A stretch of 64,000 nt of DNA. Origin: Belliella pelovolcani (GTDB lineage Bacteria; Bacteroidota; Bacteroidia; Cytophagales; Cyclobacteriaceae). Location of the stretch: the NCBI RefSeq assembly GCF_900156785.1, contig NZ_FTOP01000006.1:1-64000 (forward strand), in the 5' to 3' direction. A model generated the notes under the pieces. It did no database searches. It was not told where the DNA came from and saw only the letters and a list, made by a program, of their open reading frames with translations. Below are positions 52,826 to 62,937 of this stretch, one piece after another (the first letter of the stretch is position 1; every line of letters starts with the position of its first letter). Position numbers and translations under genes: made by a program.

Positions 52826-55800
52826 TCCCAATTAGACTGGAAATACAAGGGCTTTATTCCTACAAGGAAAAGCAAGTCATCGAATTTGATCAACTGACAG
52901 CAGCTGGACTTTTTGGGATTTTTGGGGCAGTAGGAAGTGGGAAATCGTCTATATTAGAAGCTGTACTGCTTGCACTCTATGGAAGCACCGAGCGACTTTC
53001 TGATCGTGGAGAAAAATACAGCATGGTCAATCTGCAAAGTGAAGAGTTGCTGATCAATTTTGAATTCAAAGCAGGGAAAAATAATTCCAAAATCTACCGT
53101 GCGCGCTATGCGGCAAAGCGAAACGCAAAGAAATTTGAAGATGTCAAGCCAGCAGAACACGGCTTTTATCTCCAAACCGAGGAAGGCTGGGCGCCCCTGA
53201 CAAGCAGAGGAGAGGATATCGTCGGGATGAAAAAGGAACATTTCAAGCAGACAGTCATTATCCCACAGGGTAAATTCAAGGAATTTGTAGACCTCACTCC
53301 TGGCCCAAGGGCTGAGATGATGAAGGAATTGTTTGGCTTGGAGCGATTTGACCTCAGTCAAAAAACTGGCAGCTTACTCCGTGTAGTTAAAGACGAGAAA
53401 ATCAGGCTTGAGACACAGCTTGGAAGTCTAGAAGCCTTCTCAGAAGAAGTACTCAAAACAAAGGAAAAGCAGCTCAAAGCCATCGCCCATCAAGCGGAAA
53501 TTATCACCCAAGAGTTCCAGAAAGTAGAAATTCAATTCAAAAAGCAAGAGCAAATTCAAACCCTCCATCAATCACTCCTAAACTTCGAAAAAGAGTGGAC
53601 AGCATTGCAATTGAAGAAACCTGAGATAGAAAAGCAAAAAAGCATTTATAAGGATTTTCTTACTGCAAGAACTTACCTCAAGCCGATTTTTGATCAGATC
53701 CAGGAGAAGAAACAAGAAATAGAAAAGCACCAAGTAAGCGTGACAGACTGTGAACGTTTCAAAAAAACTTTTGTATCGGAGATAGCAGCTAAAGAGAAAG
53801 AAGAGGCAGAACTCAAAGAAAAAGCCAATAAAAAGTCAGAGCGAGAATCGAAGATCCGAGACTTGGAAAAAGTCAAAGAAATCCAGGAGCTCCAAGTTAA
53901 GATCAAAGCGCTAAGCAAGGAAATTGACTTGATTCAACCGCAGCTTGATAGCAAAAAATCCACTCAGCTAAAGTTAGAGGCAGCCATCAAAATGCTTGAA
54001 GATGAACTCGAAACCCAAGCACTACCCAATGCCAATCAGTTGGCCGAACTGAAAAGCTGGCTGAAAGATTTGGAAACTTGGACGAGTAATAAGGAAGTGC
54101 TCATCCAATCAATCGAGGATTTAAAAACATCAATGGGTGAATTTGAAGATGCTAAGAACAGCCTTCAAGAGCATCTACCTGCTGATGAGGCAAACTTTGA
54201 CACTTGGTCTTCAAGTCTGAAGTATCAAATTCAAACATTGGAATCAGCAAGAGATCAATTGATTCAAAAAAGTGGGTTGAGTGCACATGTTCATTTACTA
54301 GCAGATGGCAATCCATGCCCCCTGTGTGGATCACTGACCCATCCAAATCCTCTCCAAGCAGAAGCGGAAAATAAGGTCTTGTTACAAATTGAAAGCAATA
54401 TTAGTGAACTAAAAGGGAAGCTGGATGCTATTTTTGAAACCTCAAAGAAAGTTTCAGAACTCAGTTTCAAGAAAGAAGCTTTGTCCCAGCAAATACTTGA
54501 AAAAGAAAAAGAGCTTACGGCAATTGTCAATCAAATAAAAGCACAAAGCACATCTCTTCAAGCGCAAGGATTTGAGGACATTGAAGTGCTCAAGAGGCAC
54601 CTCAAAAGTACAGAAGAGGCCATTCTGAATGCCGAGCAAAAATCGAAGCAAATCAAAGCCCAAAGAAAGCAATGGCAAGAAGGCAAAGAGGACTTGGAGC
54701 GAGAAGATCAGAAGTTACGCAACTTGGAGCAAGAGCTGAAAATGCTCCTTACCACCCAAAACACCAAGCGAGATGACATCAAGGATGCAGGATTCTGTCA
54801 AGCTTTTTTCACCAAGGACGCAGGAGAAATCCATCAAACCATACAGAAAGTACAATATGATATCGATCGAACAGCCGATCTACTGAGTGGTATTCAGAAG
54901 GTACTCGTAGAAATCAGAGCAAAGCAAGCGACGAACCTTGCTAATTTGGAAAATGCCCAAAAAGCCCTCCTCGAAGCTGAAAAGAAGATTGATTCGCTGG
55001 AAGCTCTCTATACACAGCGTAAAGCAGCGTATCATTTTGAGGATGAAGCCCTGCTACAAGAACTCTTTCATCATCAATTGGATGTGGACAAGGTGGAAGT
55101 TGAGATCAAAAATTTTGAGCAGCGACTCCATTTGGTAGGTAATAGAATCGCAGAGATCAAGACCACGGAAGGCATCAGCAGTTTCAATCAAGAGGATTTT
55201 GAGCTTTTGAAATGTAACTTAGAAGAAAAATCAAAAGCCCTAGAAGCCATCAAAAAGGATTTTACTTTACTAGATCGTGAGCTCAAAGAAAGTAAGGAAA
55301 AGTTAGCCGAAAAGAAAAAACTGCAAGAGATCTACGAAAAACTAGAGAACAGGGAAAGCAACTTGAAAGAATTAGAGAGGCTATTCAAGGGCAGTGGATT
55401 TGTCAAATATGTAAGTTCTATCTACCTCAAGGAGCTCTGTAATACAGCCAATATTCGTTTCAACAAACTCACCAAAAACAGCATGAGTTTAGAGATCGAC
55501 GACAACAACACATTCTGGGTGGTGGACTACCTTAATGGAGGGAAAAAGCGACTTCTTAAAACACTCTCTGGTGGCCAAACCTTCCAAGCATCCCTTTGTT
55601 TGGCTTTGGCCTTGGCTGAGAAAGTCAAGTCACTCAATGAGGCAGATCAAAGTTTCTTTTTCTTAGATGAAGGATTTGGGGCTTTGGACAGAAATTCCCT
55701 TCGAGTGGTCTTCGAAACGCTCAAGGCCCTGCGGCATGAAAACAGAGTTGTGGGTATCATCTCCCATGTCGAGGAGCTCCAACAAGAAATCGAAGTCTAT

Positions 55801-55854
55801 GCGAAGGTTGAATTGGATGCTGAAAAAGGCAGTCAGGTGGGGTATTCTTTTTAA
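52822..55854 (+). CDS. sbcC: Exonuclease SbcCD subunit C
   Basis: A 1010-residue SMC-like ATPase. Walker A is GAVGSGKS at residues 35-42; long coiled coils flank a zinc hook, CPLCGS, at about residues 498-503; the ABC signature LSGGQTFQASLCLALALAE and Walker B FFFLDEGFGALD are near the C-terminus. It forms the Mre11-Rad50-like SbcCD nuclease with the previous gene, with which it shares an ATGA overlap. Given how many hairpin-forming repeats lie in this genome, this enzyme is expected to be important for their stability. Confidence 0.95.
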   Translation: MIPIRLEIQGLYSYKEKQVIEFDQLTAAGLFGIFGAVGSGKSSILEAVLLALYGSTERLSDRGEKYSMVNLQSEELLINFEFKAGKNNSKIYRARYAAKRNAKKFEDVKPAEHGFYLQTEEGWAPLTSRGEDIVGMKKEHFKQTVIIPQGKFKEFVDLTPGPRAEMMKELFGLERFDLSQKTGSLLRVVKDEKIRLETQLGSLEAFSEEVLKTKEKQLKAIAHQAEIITQEFQKVEIQFKKQEQIQTLHQSLLNFEKEWTALQLKKPEIEKQKSIYKDFLTARTYLKPIFDQIQEKKQEIEKHQVSVTDCERFKKTFVSEIAAKEKEEAELKEKANKKSERESKIRDLEKVKEIQELQVKIKALSKEIDLIQPQLDSKKSTQLKLEAAIKMLEDELETQALPNANQLAELKSWLKDLETWTSNKEVLIQSIEDLKTSMGEFEDAKNSLQEHLPADEANFDTWSSSLKYQIQTLESARDQLIQKSGLSAHVHLLADGNPCPLCGSLTHPNPLQAEAENKVLLQIESNISELKGKLDAIFETSKKVSELSFKKEALSQQILEKEKELTAIVNQIKAQSTSLQAQGFEDIEVLKRHLKSTEEAILNAEQKSKQIKAQRKQWQEGKEDLEREDQKLRNLEQELKMLLTTQNTKRDDIKDAGFCQAFFTKDAGEIHQTIQKVQYDIDRTADLLSGIQKVLVEIRAKQATNLANLENAQKALLEAEKKIDSLEALYTQRKAAYHFEDEALLQELFHHQLDVDKVEVEIKNFEQRLHLVGNRIAEIKTTEGISSFNQEDFELLKCNLEEKSKALEAIKKDFTLLDRELKESKEKLAEKKKLQEIYEKLENRESNLKELERLFKGSGFVKYVSSIYLKELCNTANIRFNKLTKNSMSLEIDDNNTFWVVDYLNGGKKRLLKTLSGGQTFQASLCLALALAEKVKSLNEADQSFFFLDEGFGALDRNSLRVVFETLKALRHENRVVGIISHVEELQQEIEVYAKVELDAEKGSQVGYSF

Positions 55855-56204
55855 GTTAGGAGATATGAGACGCAAGATACAAGAAGTAAGATTGAGGGCA
55901 AGACAGGAAGCAAGAGATAAGAGGTAAGATAGAGGCTCGCAAAGGGTGCAAAGGTGCAAAGATGCGCAAAGGAGCTTGTGGAGAGGGATTTGTTATTGGT
56001 TATTGAGTGATTAGGAAGAAAAGCGGAGAGGCAAGAAGAAAGAGATAAGAGACAACATCCAGCTCCAAAAATTCTTGCCAAGAAATCCCCCCGAATCTAT
56101 CAGCAGAGATTTTTGAGGTTTGAGTTTTTTAAATGTATTTTTTACACTTAAATTTTTTATATTGCTATTGAATAAATAAACCTTAAAAACATATCTCTTA
56201 AACT
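55855..56204. other. Intergenic gap with purine-rich low-complexity sequence
   Basis: No gene. Bases about 55860-56050 repeat AGATAAGAGG/AAGATAGAGG/GCAAGA words and a GGTGCAAAGGTGCAAAGATGCGCAAAGG run (about 55938-55965). The final 80 bases before the GH43 gene are AT-rich and probably carry its promoter. Confidence 0.5.
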
Positions 56205-57212
56205 ATGAAAAACTTAGCTGCAAAAATCAGTTTTGCCTTGGCAGGATTGATTTTGACTTTGGGATCCTGTTCTGAATCTGTGCAGGAAAAAACTCAAGAA
56301 CAAGTGCCCTATTCATTGATAGAGCGAGTTGGCAACCCAATCATTACTGATAAGTTCACAGCAGATCCTGCTGCTATGGTACACAATGATACGGTCTATC
56401 TCTATGTAGGACATGACCAAGCACCTCCTGGAAAGGATTTTTATGAAATGCATGAATGGTTGATCTATTCATCTACGGATATGGTCAATTGGGAAGAGCG
56501 AGCAGCCTTAAATGTGGTAGAAACTTTTGAATGGGCTTCGGGTGATGCTTGGGCAGCCCATACCATTGAAAAGGATGGTAAATTCTATTGGTTTGTTACA
56601 GTGAGCCATAAAGAAATCCATGGAAAAGCAATTGGCGTAGCTGTATCTGACAGTCCAATTGGTCCATGGCAAGATGCTATTGGAGCTGCATTGATCACCA
56701 ATGACATGACTACAGACACCGATATTAGCTGGGATGACATTGATCCTGCTGTTTTTATAGATGATGATGGACAGCCTTACCTTTTTTGGGGCAATACGAT
56801 AGCATATTGGGCCAAACTTAAACCTAATATGATTGAGTTAGATGGTGCAATCCATAAAATAGACTTACCAAATTTCACTGAAGCGATATGGGTACACAAG
56901 AAAAAGGATTGGTACTATCTCAGTTATGCTTATCAATTCCCAGAGAAAACCGCCTATGCCATGAGTAAGAGCATCACAGGTCCTTGGGAATACAAGGGAA
57001 TTCTCAATGAAGTAGCAGGAAATACCAACACTAACCATCAGTCAATCATCGAGTACAAAGGAAAAGACTATTTTATCTATCACAACGGCAGCATTCCTAC
57101 CCAAGGGGGGAGCTATAGAAGATCTGTCTGTATAGACTACCTCTATTATAATCCTGACGGCACCTTAAAAAGAGTCGTGATGACTACGGAAGGAGTTGAG
57201 AAGACTTTGTGA
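56205..57212 (+). CDS. GH43 glycoside hydrolase, lipoprotein
   Basis: A 335-residue five-bladed propeller hydrolase. The lipoprotein signal ends LTLGSC with the acceptor Cys22. The catalytic triad is Asp54 (FTADPAAMV), Asp180 (WDDIDPAVF, the pKa-modulating residue) and Glu226 (FTEAIWV, the acid). GH43 enzymes cleave arabinofuranosides or xylosides. The neighbouring arabinose genes suggest arabinan or arabinoxylan side chains as the substrate. It converges with the aldose epimerase gene; a long hairpin lies between. Confidence 0.88.
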   Translation: MKNLAAKISFALAGLILTLGSCSESVQEKTQEQVPYSLIERVGNPIITDKFTADPAAMVHNDTVYLYVGHDQAPPGKDFYEMHEWLIYSSTDMVNWEERAALNVVETFEWASGDAWAAHTIEKDGKFYWFVTVSHKEIHGKAIGVAVSDSPIGPWQDAIGAALITNDMTTDTDISWDDIDPAVFIDDDGQPYLFWGNTIAYWAKLKPNMIELDGAIHKIDLPNFTEAIWVHKKKDWYYLSYAYQFPEKTAYAMSKSITGPWEYKGILNEVAGNTNTNHQSIIEYKGKDYFIYHNGSIPTQGGSYRRSVCIDYLYYNPDGTLKRVVMTTEGVEKTL

Positions 57213-57259
57213 TTTTAGATCTTAGATTTTAGATTAAAAAACAAAAGAATGAAGAGGAA

Positions 57260-57306
57260 AGGAATTAAGAAGAATGAAGAAAGCACCTTCATCCTTCTTA
57301 ATTCTT
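57260..57306. terminator. Long hairpin between convergent genes
   Basis: AGGAATTAAGAAGAATGAAG (57260-57279) pairs with CTTCATCCTTCTTAATTCTT (57287-57306) at 18 of 20 positions around AAAGCAC. It overlaps the last codons of the aldose epimerase gene and probably stops transcription from both sides. There is no T-tract of the classical type. Confidence 0.55.
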
Positions 57307-58453
57307 ACTTTACTTTAAAGTGATATTGAATTTTATGTGAATACAGCTCTCCTGGGTTTAGTCTAGCAGAGGGGAAGGTTGGCTCATTGGGAGCGTTGGG
57401 GAAAGTCTGTGGCTCTAGGCAAAGACCCATATATTGTTTATAATTCACCCCATTGATTGTTACTTTTCCATCTAGAAAATTGCCAGAGTAAAACTGAACA
57501 GCCGGCGAATCTGCATGCACCTCCATGAGTCTTCCTGAACTTTCATGATACAATTCGGCCATTTTCACTAATTCCTCAGAATGTGCTTCTTTGACCACAA
57601 AGTTATGGTCATAGCCTCCAGGAACCTCTCCTATCCGTGCTCCAATCAAATGTGGACTTGTAAAGTCAAAGGGAGTTCCAGCCACTGCTTTCAATTCTCC
57701 CGTTGGAATCAATTCAGCATCTACAGGAGTATACTTTGGCGCATGAATGGTCAGTTCATGACCAAGAATATCTTCTTTCATCCCACTCAAGTTGAAATAT
57801 CCATGATGTGTCAAATTGACTATGGTAGGCTGATCTGTTTCAGAAGCAAACTCTAACAATAATTTATTGTCTGAGGTCAACTCAAAAGTCAAAGTCGTCT
57901 TCAGATTCCCTGGATAACCTTCTTCACCATCTGGACTTGTATAAGTCATCTTTACAATCATGGATTCATCTCCCTCCATGTATTCAGCATCCCAGAAAAC
58001 CCTGTTGAAACCAGCTAATCCGCCGTGCAAATGATTTTCTCCATCATTTGTAGCCAATTGGTAGGTATTTCCATCCAATTCAAAAGTGCCTTGAGCGATC
58101 CTGTTTCCAAATCTACCAATGGCTGCACCAAAATAATAGTCATTGTTATCATAGTCAGCGATCTTCTCATAGCCGAGTACGATATTCTCACTTTTGCCAT
58201 TCCTATCTGGAACAATCAATTTGGAAATAATTCCTCCAAAACTGGAGATTTCCACTTCCATTCCGTTGCCATTGTCTAATTGAAAGAGCTTGGCCTTTTT
58301 GTCTCCAACAGATACTTCCTGTACCTTAACTTTGAAATTGATGGTTTCTTGAATCATATTCTTCTCCTCAGTTTTGGGAGCGGAGCAACTCCAGCTTATA
58401 AAAGCCAGCAAACCTAGCATGCGGGCGGTGGTGGTGATTTTGTTATTTGTCAT
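57305..58453 (-). CDS. Aldose 1-epimerase (galactose mutarotase family), lipoprotein
   Basis: A 382-residue protein. The lipoprotein signal TTTARMLGLLAFISWSC is followed by the galactose mutarotase fold: GRFGNRIAQGTFELDG, NHLHGGLAGFNRVFWDA, the catalytic His in VNLTHHGYFNLSG and the base Glu in GLCLEPQTFPNAPN. It interconverts sugar anomers; the arabinose operon context suggests L-arabinose. ATG 58453 is chosen since the signal starts there; the alternative ATG at 58477 overlaps the araD end by 7 bases. Confidence 0.88.
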   Translation of the reverse strand: MTNNKITTTARMLGLLAFISWSCSAPKTEEKNMIQETINFKVKVQEVSVGDKKAKLFQLDNGNGMEVEISSFGGIISKLIVPDRNGKSENIVLGYEKIADYDNNDYYFGAAIGRFGNRIAQGTFELDGNTYQLATNDGENHLHGGLAGFNRVFWDAEYMEGDESMIVKMTYTSPDGEEGYPGNLKTTLTFELTSDNKLLLEFASETDQPTIVNLTHHGYFNLSGMKEDILGHELTIHAPKYTPVDAELIPTGELKAVAGTPFDFTSPHLIGARIGEVPGGYDHNFVVKEAHSEELVKMAELYHESSGRLMEVHADSPAVQFYSGNFLDGKVTINGVNYKQYMGLCLEPQTFPNAPNEPTFPSARLNPGELYSHKIQYHFKVK

Positions 58454-58470
58454 ATATCGAGTGGTGATTT

Positions 58471-59169
58471 TTAGCATCCTTGTCCATAATAAGCATCCTT
58501 TCCATGCTTTCTTTCATAGTGTTTCTTGATCAAAGCATCTTTTAGTCTTGCTGCATTTGGATTGATTTGTAAAGTAAGATAAGCCATTCTAGCAACTTCC
58601 TCTAGGACTTTGCTATTGTAGACTGACTTTGCAGCATCCTTTCCCCATGCAAATGGTCCATGACTTCCTACTAGGATCATTTCTACTTCTTCTGGACTTA
58701 GTTTTTTTTCAGCAAAACAATCTAAAATCTGCTGTCCCGTATTGTGCTCGTAATCACCCTGGATCAGGTGATCGGCCATTGGGGGTGCACATGGAATATC
58801 AGCTGTCAAGTGATCCGCATGAGTGGTTCCAAAATTTGGGATATCTTTCAATGCCTGTGCCCAAGCTACCGCATAGGTAGAATGCGTATGACAAATCCCT
58901 CCAATATTTCCCCAATGCTTATACAAAAATGCATGTGTTTTAGTATCAGAAGAGGGGCGCATATTCCCTTCCACGACTTTGGCATCAAAGTCCACGATTA
59001 CTATATCCTCCACTTTCAATACTTCATAAGGAACACCACTAGGCTTGATTGCAAAGACAGCCTTGTCCCTATCCACGGCACTTACATTCCCAAAAGTATA
59101 AACCACAAGGTCTAGTTTGGGCAGTTGCATATTGGCTTCGTAACATTCGCGTTTAAGTTCTTTGTACAT
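58471..59169 (-). CDS. araD: L-ribulose-5-phosphate 4-epimerase
   Basis: A 232-residue class II aldolase-fold enzyme. FTFGNVSAVDRD-like motif (YTFGNVSAVDRDKAVFAIKPSGV), GICHTHSTYAVAWAQA and THADHL carry the zinc histidines; VGSHGPFAWG and AYYGQGC (the AraD ending) follow. It converts L-ribulose-5-phosphate to D-xylulose-5-phosphate, the last step of arabinose degradation. In the arabinose operon after a four-helix-bundle gene. Confidence 0.95.
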   Translation of the reverse strand: MYKELKRECYEANMQLPKLDLVVYTFGNVSAVDRDKAVFAIKPSGVPYEVLKVEDIVIVDFDAKVVEGNMRPSSDTKTHAFLYKHWGNIGGICHTHSTYAVAWAQALKDIPNFGTTHADHLTADIPCAPPMADHLIQGDYEHNTGQQILDCFAEKKLSPEEVEMILVGSHGPFAWGKDAAKSVYNSKVLEEVARMAYLTLQINPNAARLKDALIKKHYERKHGKDAYYGQGC

Positions 59170-59213
59170 TTTATTTTAGATCTTAGATTTAAGATTTAAG
59201 ATTGGAATTAAAA

Positions 59214-59570
59214 TTATTTGTTTGAATTTTTAACCCTATTTTTGACTGTTTTTAGACTACTGACAAATATAGCTGTTAGCTCATTTGCTTCTTGTAGTTG
59301 ACACGAAACATCAACCCAACCCTTCGCTTGAATTAACTCTAACCAATAACAAGTTTCATCTGCTTCTTCTAAAACAATTTGAAGTTTTGAAATAAACTCA
59401 TTATCACTTCTTGCCCTGCATACAGCTCTATAATTTGCCCCTACAGAAGTAGCTGATTTGGTAAATTGATATGAAATGACTTTTGCCGAAGCCGAATTTG
59501 GCAGCAATTCAATAAGTTCAATCACATCAAGAGCAAATCTCTTAGTTCTTTCCTTAATTAGATTTTGCAT
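59214..59570 (-). CDS. Four-helix-bundle protein within the arabinose operon
   Basis: A 118-residue helical protein with RTKRFALDVIELIELLPNSASAKVISYQFTKSATSVGANYRAVCRARSDNEFISKLQIVLEEADETCYWLELI, the S23/IVP family pattern (read in part). It sits between araB and araD and is flanked on both sides by TTTTAGATTTTAGATT-type repeats (59172-59202 and 59580-59660), so it looks inserted. Same family as those at 30.2 and 33.6 kb, but of the subgroup with KSATSVGANYRAxCRARS. Confidence 0.85.
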   Translation of the reverse strand: MQNLIKERTKRFALDVIELIELLPNSASAKVISYQFTKSATSVGANYRAVCRARSDNEFISKLQIVLEEADETCYWLELIQAKGWVDVSCQLQEANELTAIFVSSLKTVKNRVKNSNK

Positions 59571-59659
59571 AGTAGTAAAAATTAGATTGGAAAAATTGAA
59601 GACTATTAAAACTACATAATCTCTCTCCCAATCTAAAATCTACCTTCTAAAATCTAAAA

Positions 59660-61327
59660 TCAATTACCTTCTTCCACCAGCTTTCCGAACTTCACATATT
59701 CAGCATACAACTTCTCATATACTGAGACATTGGCTGGAATTGGTTGGTAGACTTTATCAAAACCAGAGCTCATGGCTTGGATAGCAGCCTCGGTATTGGG
59801 ATGGATACCTGCGGCTACAGCAGCATACATCGCTGCTCCGAGTGCAGGCGCTTGGTCAGAAGACGCTACTTTGATCGGCATGTTCAAGACATCTGCTAAG
59901 GTCTGCATGACCAATGCTGATTTCTTGGCAACTCCACCTAGTCCGATGACCGCATCGATCTGTACTCCTTCTTGTCTGAAGCGCTCCACGATACTTCTGG
60001 AGCCAAAACTGATGGCTTCAACCAAAGACTTGAAAACTCGAGCTGCATCTGAGCCCATATTGAGATTTCTAATAGCTCCTTTAAGTGCCTGATTGGCATC
60101 AGGTGTTCTTCTACCATTGATCCAATCCAGAGCTACAATGGAGGATTCCCTTACAGGGATGGCTACGGCCTCTTCCGAAAGTTTGATGATCAATTTATCT
60201 TCTAATTCTGCAATCAGGCGCTCTTTTTGATCTGTTGTGAGTGAATCGCTCTGTTCAATTAGCGCTAGAGAGGGTTTCAAAAGAAGGCTCTTAAACCAAG
60301 CTAGGACATCACCAAATCCAGATTGACCTGCCTCGAGTCCTATTGTCCCAGGAATCACTGAACCATCAACTTGACCACATATCCCAGGAATTAATTTATC
60401 TCCTAGGGTTTCTTTATTGGTTACCATGATATCACAGGTAGAAGTCCCCATGACTTTAATCAACGTGTTTTCAGCTATCTCCCCTCCTACTGCACCAGCA
60501 TGTGCATCAAAGGTTCCCACTGCAACCACTACATCTGTTGAAAGCCCTAGTTTCTCTGCCCATTCAGGGCTTAGCTGACCAGCGACTTCATCTGAAGTAT
60601 ATGTGTCAGCATAGAGTCTATCTTTTAAGTCAACCAAATAAGGATCAAATTCCCCTAAGAAGTCCTTTGGAGGAAGTCCTCCCCAGCTCTCATGCCAGAG
60701 CGCTTTATGTCCGGCAGCACATCTACTTCTTTTTATTTCCAAAGGGTCCTTACAGCCGATCAATTGCGCAGTAATATAATCACAGTGCTCCATCCAAGAA
60801 AAGGCTGCTGCTTTCACTGCCTCATCTTCTCTGATAACGTGGAGAATTTTTGCCCAAAACCACTCGGAAGAATATATTCCCCCTTCATATTTGGTGTAAT
60901 CTTCTCCTCCCCATGTTCTCGCTACATGATTGATTTCATCAGCTTCTTTGATTGCTGTATGATCCTTCCATAGTACCATCATGGCATTAGGATTCTCAGC
61001 AAATTCAGGTTTCAAAGCTAGGGATATCCCATTTTCATCTACTGGCATCGGCGAAGACCCAGTGGTATCAACGCAAATCGCCTTGACCTGATTTTTTGAA
61101 ATTCCAGAATTTTCCAAGACTGCTTTGATGGTCACTTCTAAGCCTTCCAAATGATCCAAAGGGTGCTGTCTAAATCTATTTGAAATGGGATCACAATATT
61201 TCCCTTCCTTCCATCGAGGATACCAATAGACATGGCTAGCTAGACAGTTACCATCAGCAGTATTTACCAATACAGCCCTTACAGAGTCAGATCCATAGTC
61301 TAGTCCTATTACAAATTGTTCGTTCAT
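59660..61327 (-). CDS. araB: L-ribulokinase
   Basis: A 555-residue FGGY kinase. FVIGLDYGSDSVRAVLVNTADG is the phosphate-1 loop; WKDHTA, GVFDAHAGAVGGEI-like (VGTFDAHAGAVGG), and IGLGGVAKKSALVMQTLADVLNMPI follow. It phosphorylates L-ribulose. ATG 61327 (MNEQFVIGLDYG) is used; the longer frame from 61351 adds only polar residues and would nearly abut the GH51 stop. Downstream of GH51 in the operon. Confidence 0.94.
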   Translation of the reverse strand: MNEQFVIGLDYGSDSVRAVLVNTADGNCLASHVYWYPRWKEGKYCDPISNRFRQHPLDHLEGLEVTIKAVLENSGISKNQVKAICVDTTGSSPMPVDENGISLALKPEFAENPNAMMVLWKDHTAIKEADEINHVARTWGGEDYTKYEGGIYSSEWFWAKILHVIREDEAVKAAAFSWMEHCDYITAQLIGCKDPLEIKRSRCAAGHKALWHESWGGLPPKDFLGEFDPYLVDLKDRLYADTYTSDEVAGQLSPEWAEKLGLSTDVVVAVGTFDAHAGAVGGEIAENTLIKVMGTSTCDIMVTNKETLGDKLIPGICGQVDGSVIPGTIGLEAGQSGFGDVLAWFKSLLLKPSLALIEQSDSLTTDQKERLIAELEDKLIIKLSEEAVAIPVRESSIVALDWINGRRTPDANQALKGAIRNLNMGSDAARVFKSLVEAISFGSRSIVERFRQEGVQIDAVIGLGGVAKKSALVMQTLADVLNMPIKVASSDQAPALGAAMYAAVAAGIHPNTEAAIQAMSSGFDKVYQPIPANVSVYEKLYAEYVKFGKLVEEGN

Positions 61328-61353
61328 TTGCTTCTTATTTCTCGCAATCAATT

Positions 61354-62904
61354 TTATTTCACCCTTACCATCAAAACCGAATTTGCTGGTACGGAAATTT
61401 TCAAAGAGTCTTTGTTCAATTTAAAATCTCTAAAAGCTGCTTTTTTGACTACATCCTTTTTCTCAAAGGTATTGTAAGCGTCAATGGCAGGAGCAGTTAC
61501 GAATTCAGCAGAAACGTTCTTAGCTTCTATACCTCTCAATACGACATCCAGGTCGATTTTTTTATCCGGATGGATATTGGCAATACTGATATTTACGGTA
61601 CCATCGTCTGATTTTGAAGTTGATACATTCAAAGCTTCCATTTTCTCTTTTCCAAAGCTTACTTCCTCGGACACTAAATGATGGGGCAATAAAGTAGCGT
61701 CTTTGTGAGGCTTATAAAGATCAAAGACATGATATGTTGGAGTCAATATCATATCAGTCTCATTGGTCAAAATGATTGCTTGTAAGACATTGACAGTTTG
61801 TGCCAAGTTGGCCATGTGTACCCTATCGGCATGTTTGTTGAAAATATTCAAGGAAATAGCAGCTACATGGGCATCACGCATGGTGTTCTGCTGGTAGAGA
61901 AATCCTGGGTTAGTTCCTGGCTCTACTTGAAACCATGTTCCCCACTCGTCTATAATCATCCCGATTCTTTTCTCAGGGTCATATTTATCCATAATGGTTC
62001 CATGACGGGTGATCAATTCATCTATGAATGCAGCTTTTCTTAGTGTCTCAAGGTAAGTCTCTTTATCGAATTGTGTAGCTGACTTCTTGTTTTCCCATGA
62101 ACCTGCGATGGTATAATAATGTAAAGAAAGCCCATCCATCATCCAAAGTGGGATATTCTTCATCAAGACTTCAGTCCAGTTATAATCCCAGTTGTTTGCA
62201 CCACCAGCAATTTTGTAAAGTTTTGCTCCGCCATAATCTCTTGCGTAGGTAGCATATCTTCTGTACTCATTTGCATAATACTCTGGAGTCATGTTTCCTC
62301 CACAGCCCCAGCTTTCGTTGCCCACACCCCAGTATTTGATATTCCAAGGTTCTTCTTGCCCATTTCTTCTTCTCAAATCTGCCATTGGACTTACACCATC
62401 AAAGTTGATGTATTCTATCCACTTAGACATTTCCTCTACAGAACCAGAACCTACATTGCCTGTGATGTATGGCTCCGTTCCGATTTTCTTGGCGAAGTTC
62501 ATGAACTCATGTGTACCAAAAGAATTGTCCTCAGTCACTCCACCCCAGTGGGTATTGATCATCTTAGGGCGATCAGCAGGATCGCCTATACCATCTGTCC
62601 AATGGTATTCGTCGGCAAAGCAACCTCCTGGCCATCTCAAATTTGGGATTTCAAGATCAATTAAGGCTTGCATGACATCTTTTCGATAGCCATCTTCATT
62701 GGGTATATCAGAGTTAGGTCCCACCCATATTCCTCCGTAAATATTTCTTCCCAAGTGTTCGGCAAAGTGACCATAGATATGTCTACTGATGGTTGTTTTA
62801 CCTTGATCAGCATTGACGATTAGTCGGTTTTGAGCATTGGAAACAAAAGTTACCAGCAGGGCTGCTGCCAATAAAATCATTCCTTTTAAGCTTCTTGTCT
62901 TCAT
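61354..62904 (-). CDS. Alpha-L-arabinofuranosidase, GH51
   Basis: A 516-residue secreted enzyme with a signal peptide ([17 protein letters not shown]). The catalytic acid is Glu197 in [11 protein letters not shown] and the nucleophile is Glu320 in [30 protein letters not shown] and [15 protein letters not shown] are GH51 motifs. It releases L-arabinose from arabinan and arabinoxylan oligomers in the periplasm. 26 bases separate it from araB. Confidence 0.94.
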   Translation of the reverse strand: MKTRSLKGMILLAAALLVTFVSNAQNRLIVNADQGKTTISRHIYGHFAEHLGRNIYGGIWVGPNSDIPNEDGYRKDVMQALIDLEIPNLRWPGGCFADEYHWTDGIGDPADRPKMINTHWGGVTEDNSFGTHEFMNFAKKIGTEPYITGNVGSGSVEEMSKWIEYINFDGVSPMADLRRRNGQEEPWNIKYWGVGNESWGCGGNMTPEYYANEYRRYATYARDYGGAKLYKIAGGANNWDYNWTEVLMKNIPLWMMDGLSLHYYTIAGSWENKKSATQFDKETYLETLRKAAFIDELITRHGTIMDKYDPEKRIGMIIDEWGTWFQVEPGTNPGFLYQQNTMRDAHVAAISLNIFNKHADRVHMANLAQTVNVLQAIILTNETDMILTPTYHVFDLYKPHKDATLLPHHLVSEEVSFGKEKMEALNVSTSKSDDGTVNISIANIHPDKKIDLDVVLRGIEAKNVSAEFVTAPAIDAYNTFEKKDVVKKAAFRDFKLNKDSLKISVPANSVLMVRVK

Positions 62905-62937
62905 TTCTTATAGATTATAGGTTTATTGTAAAATGCA

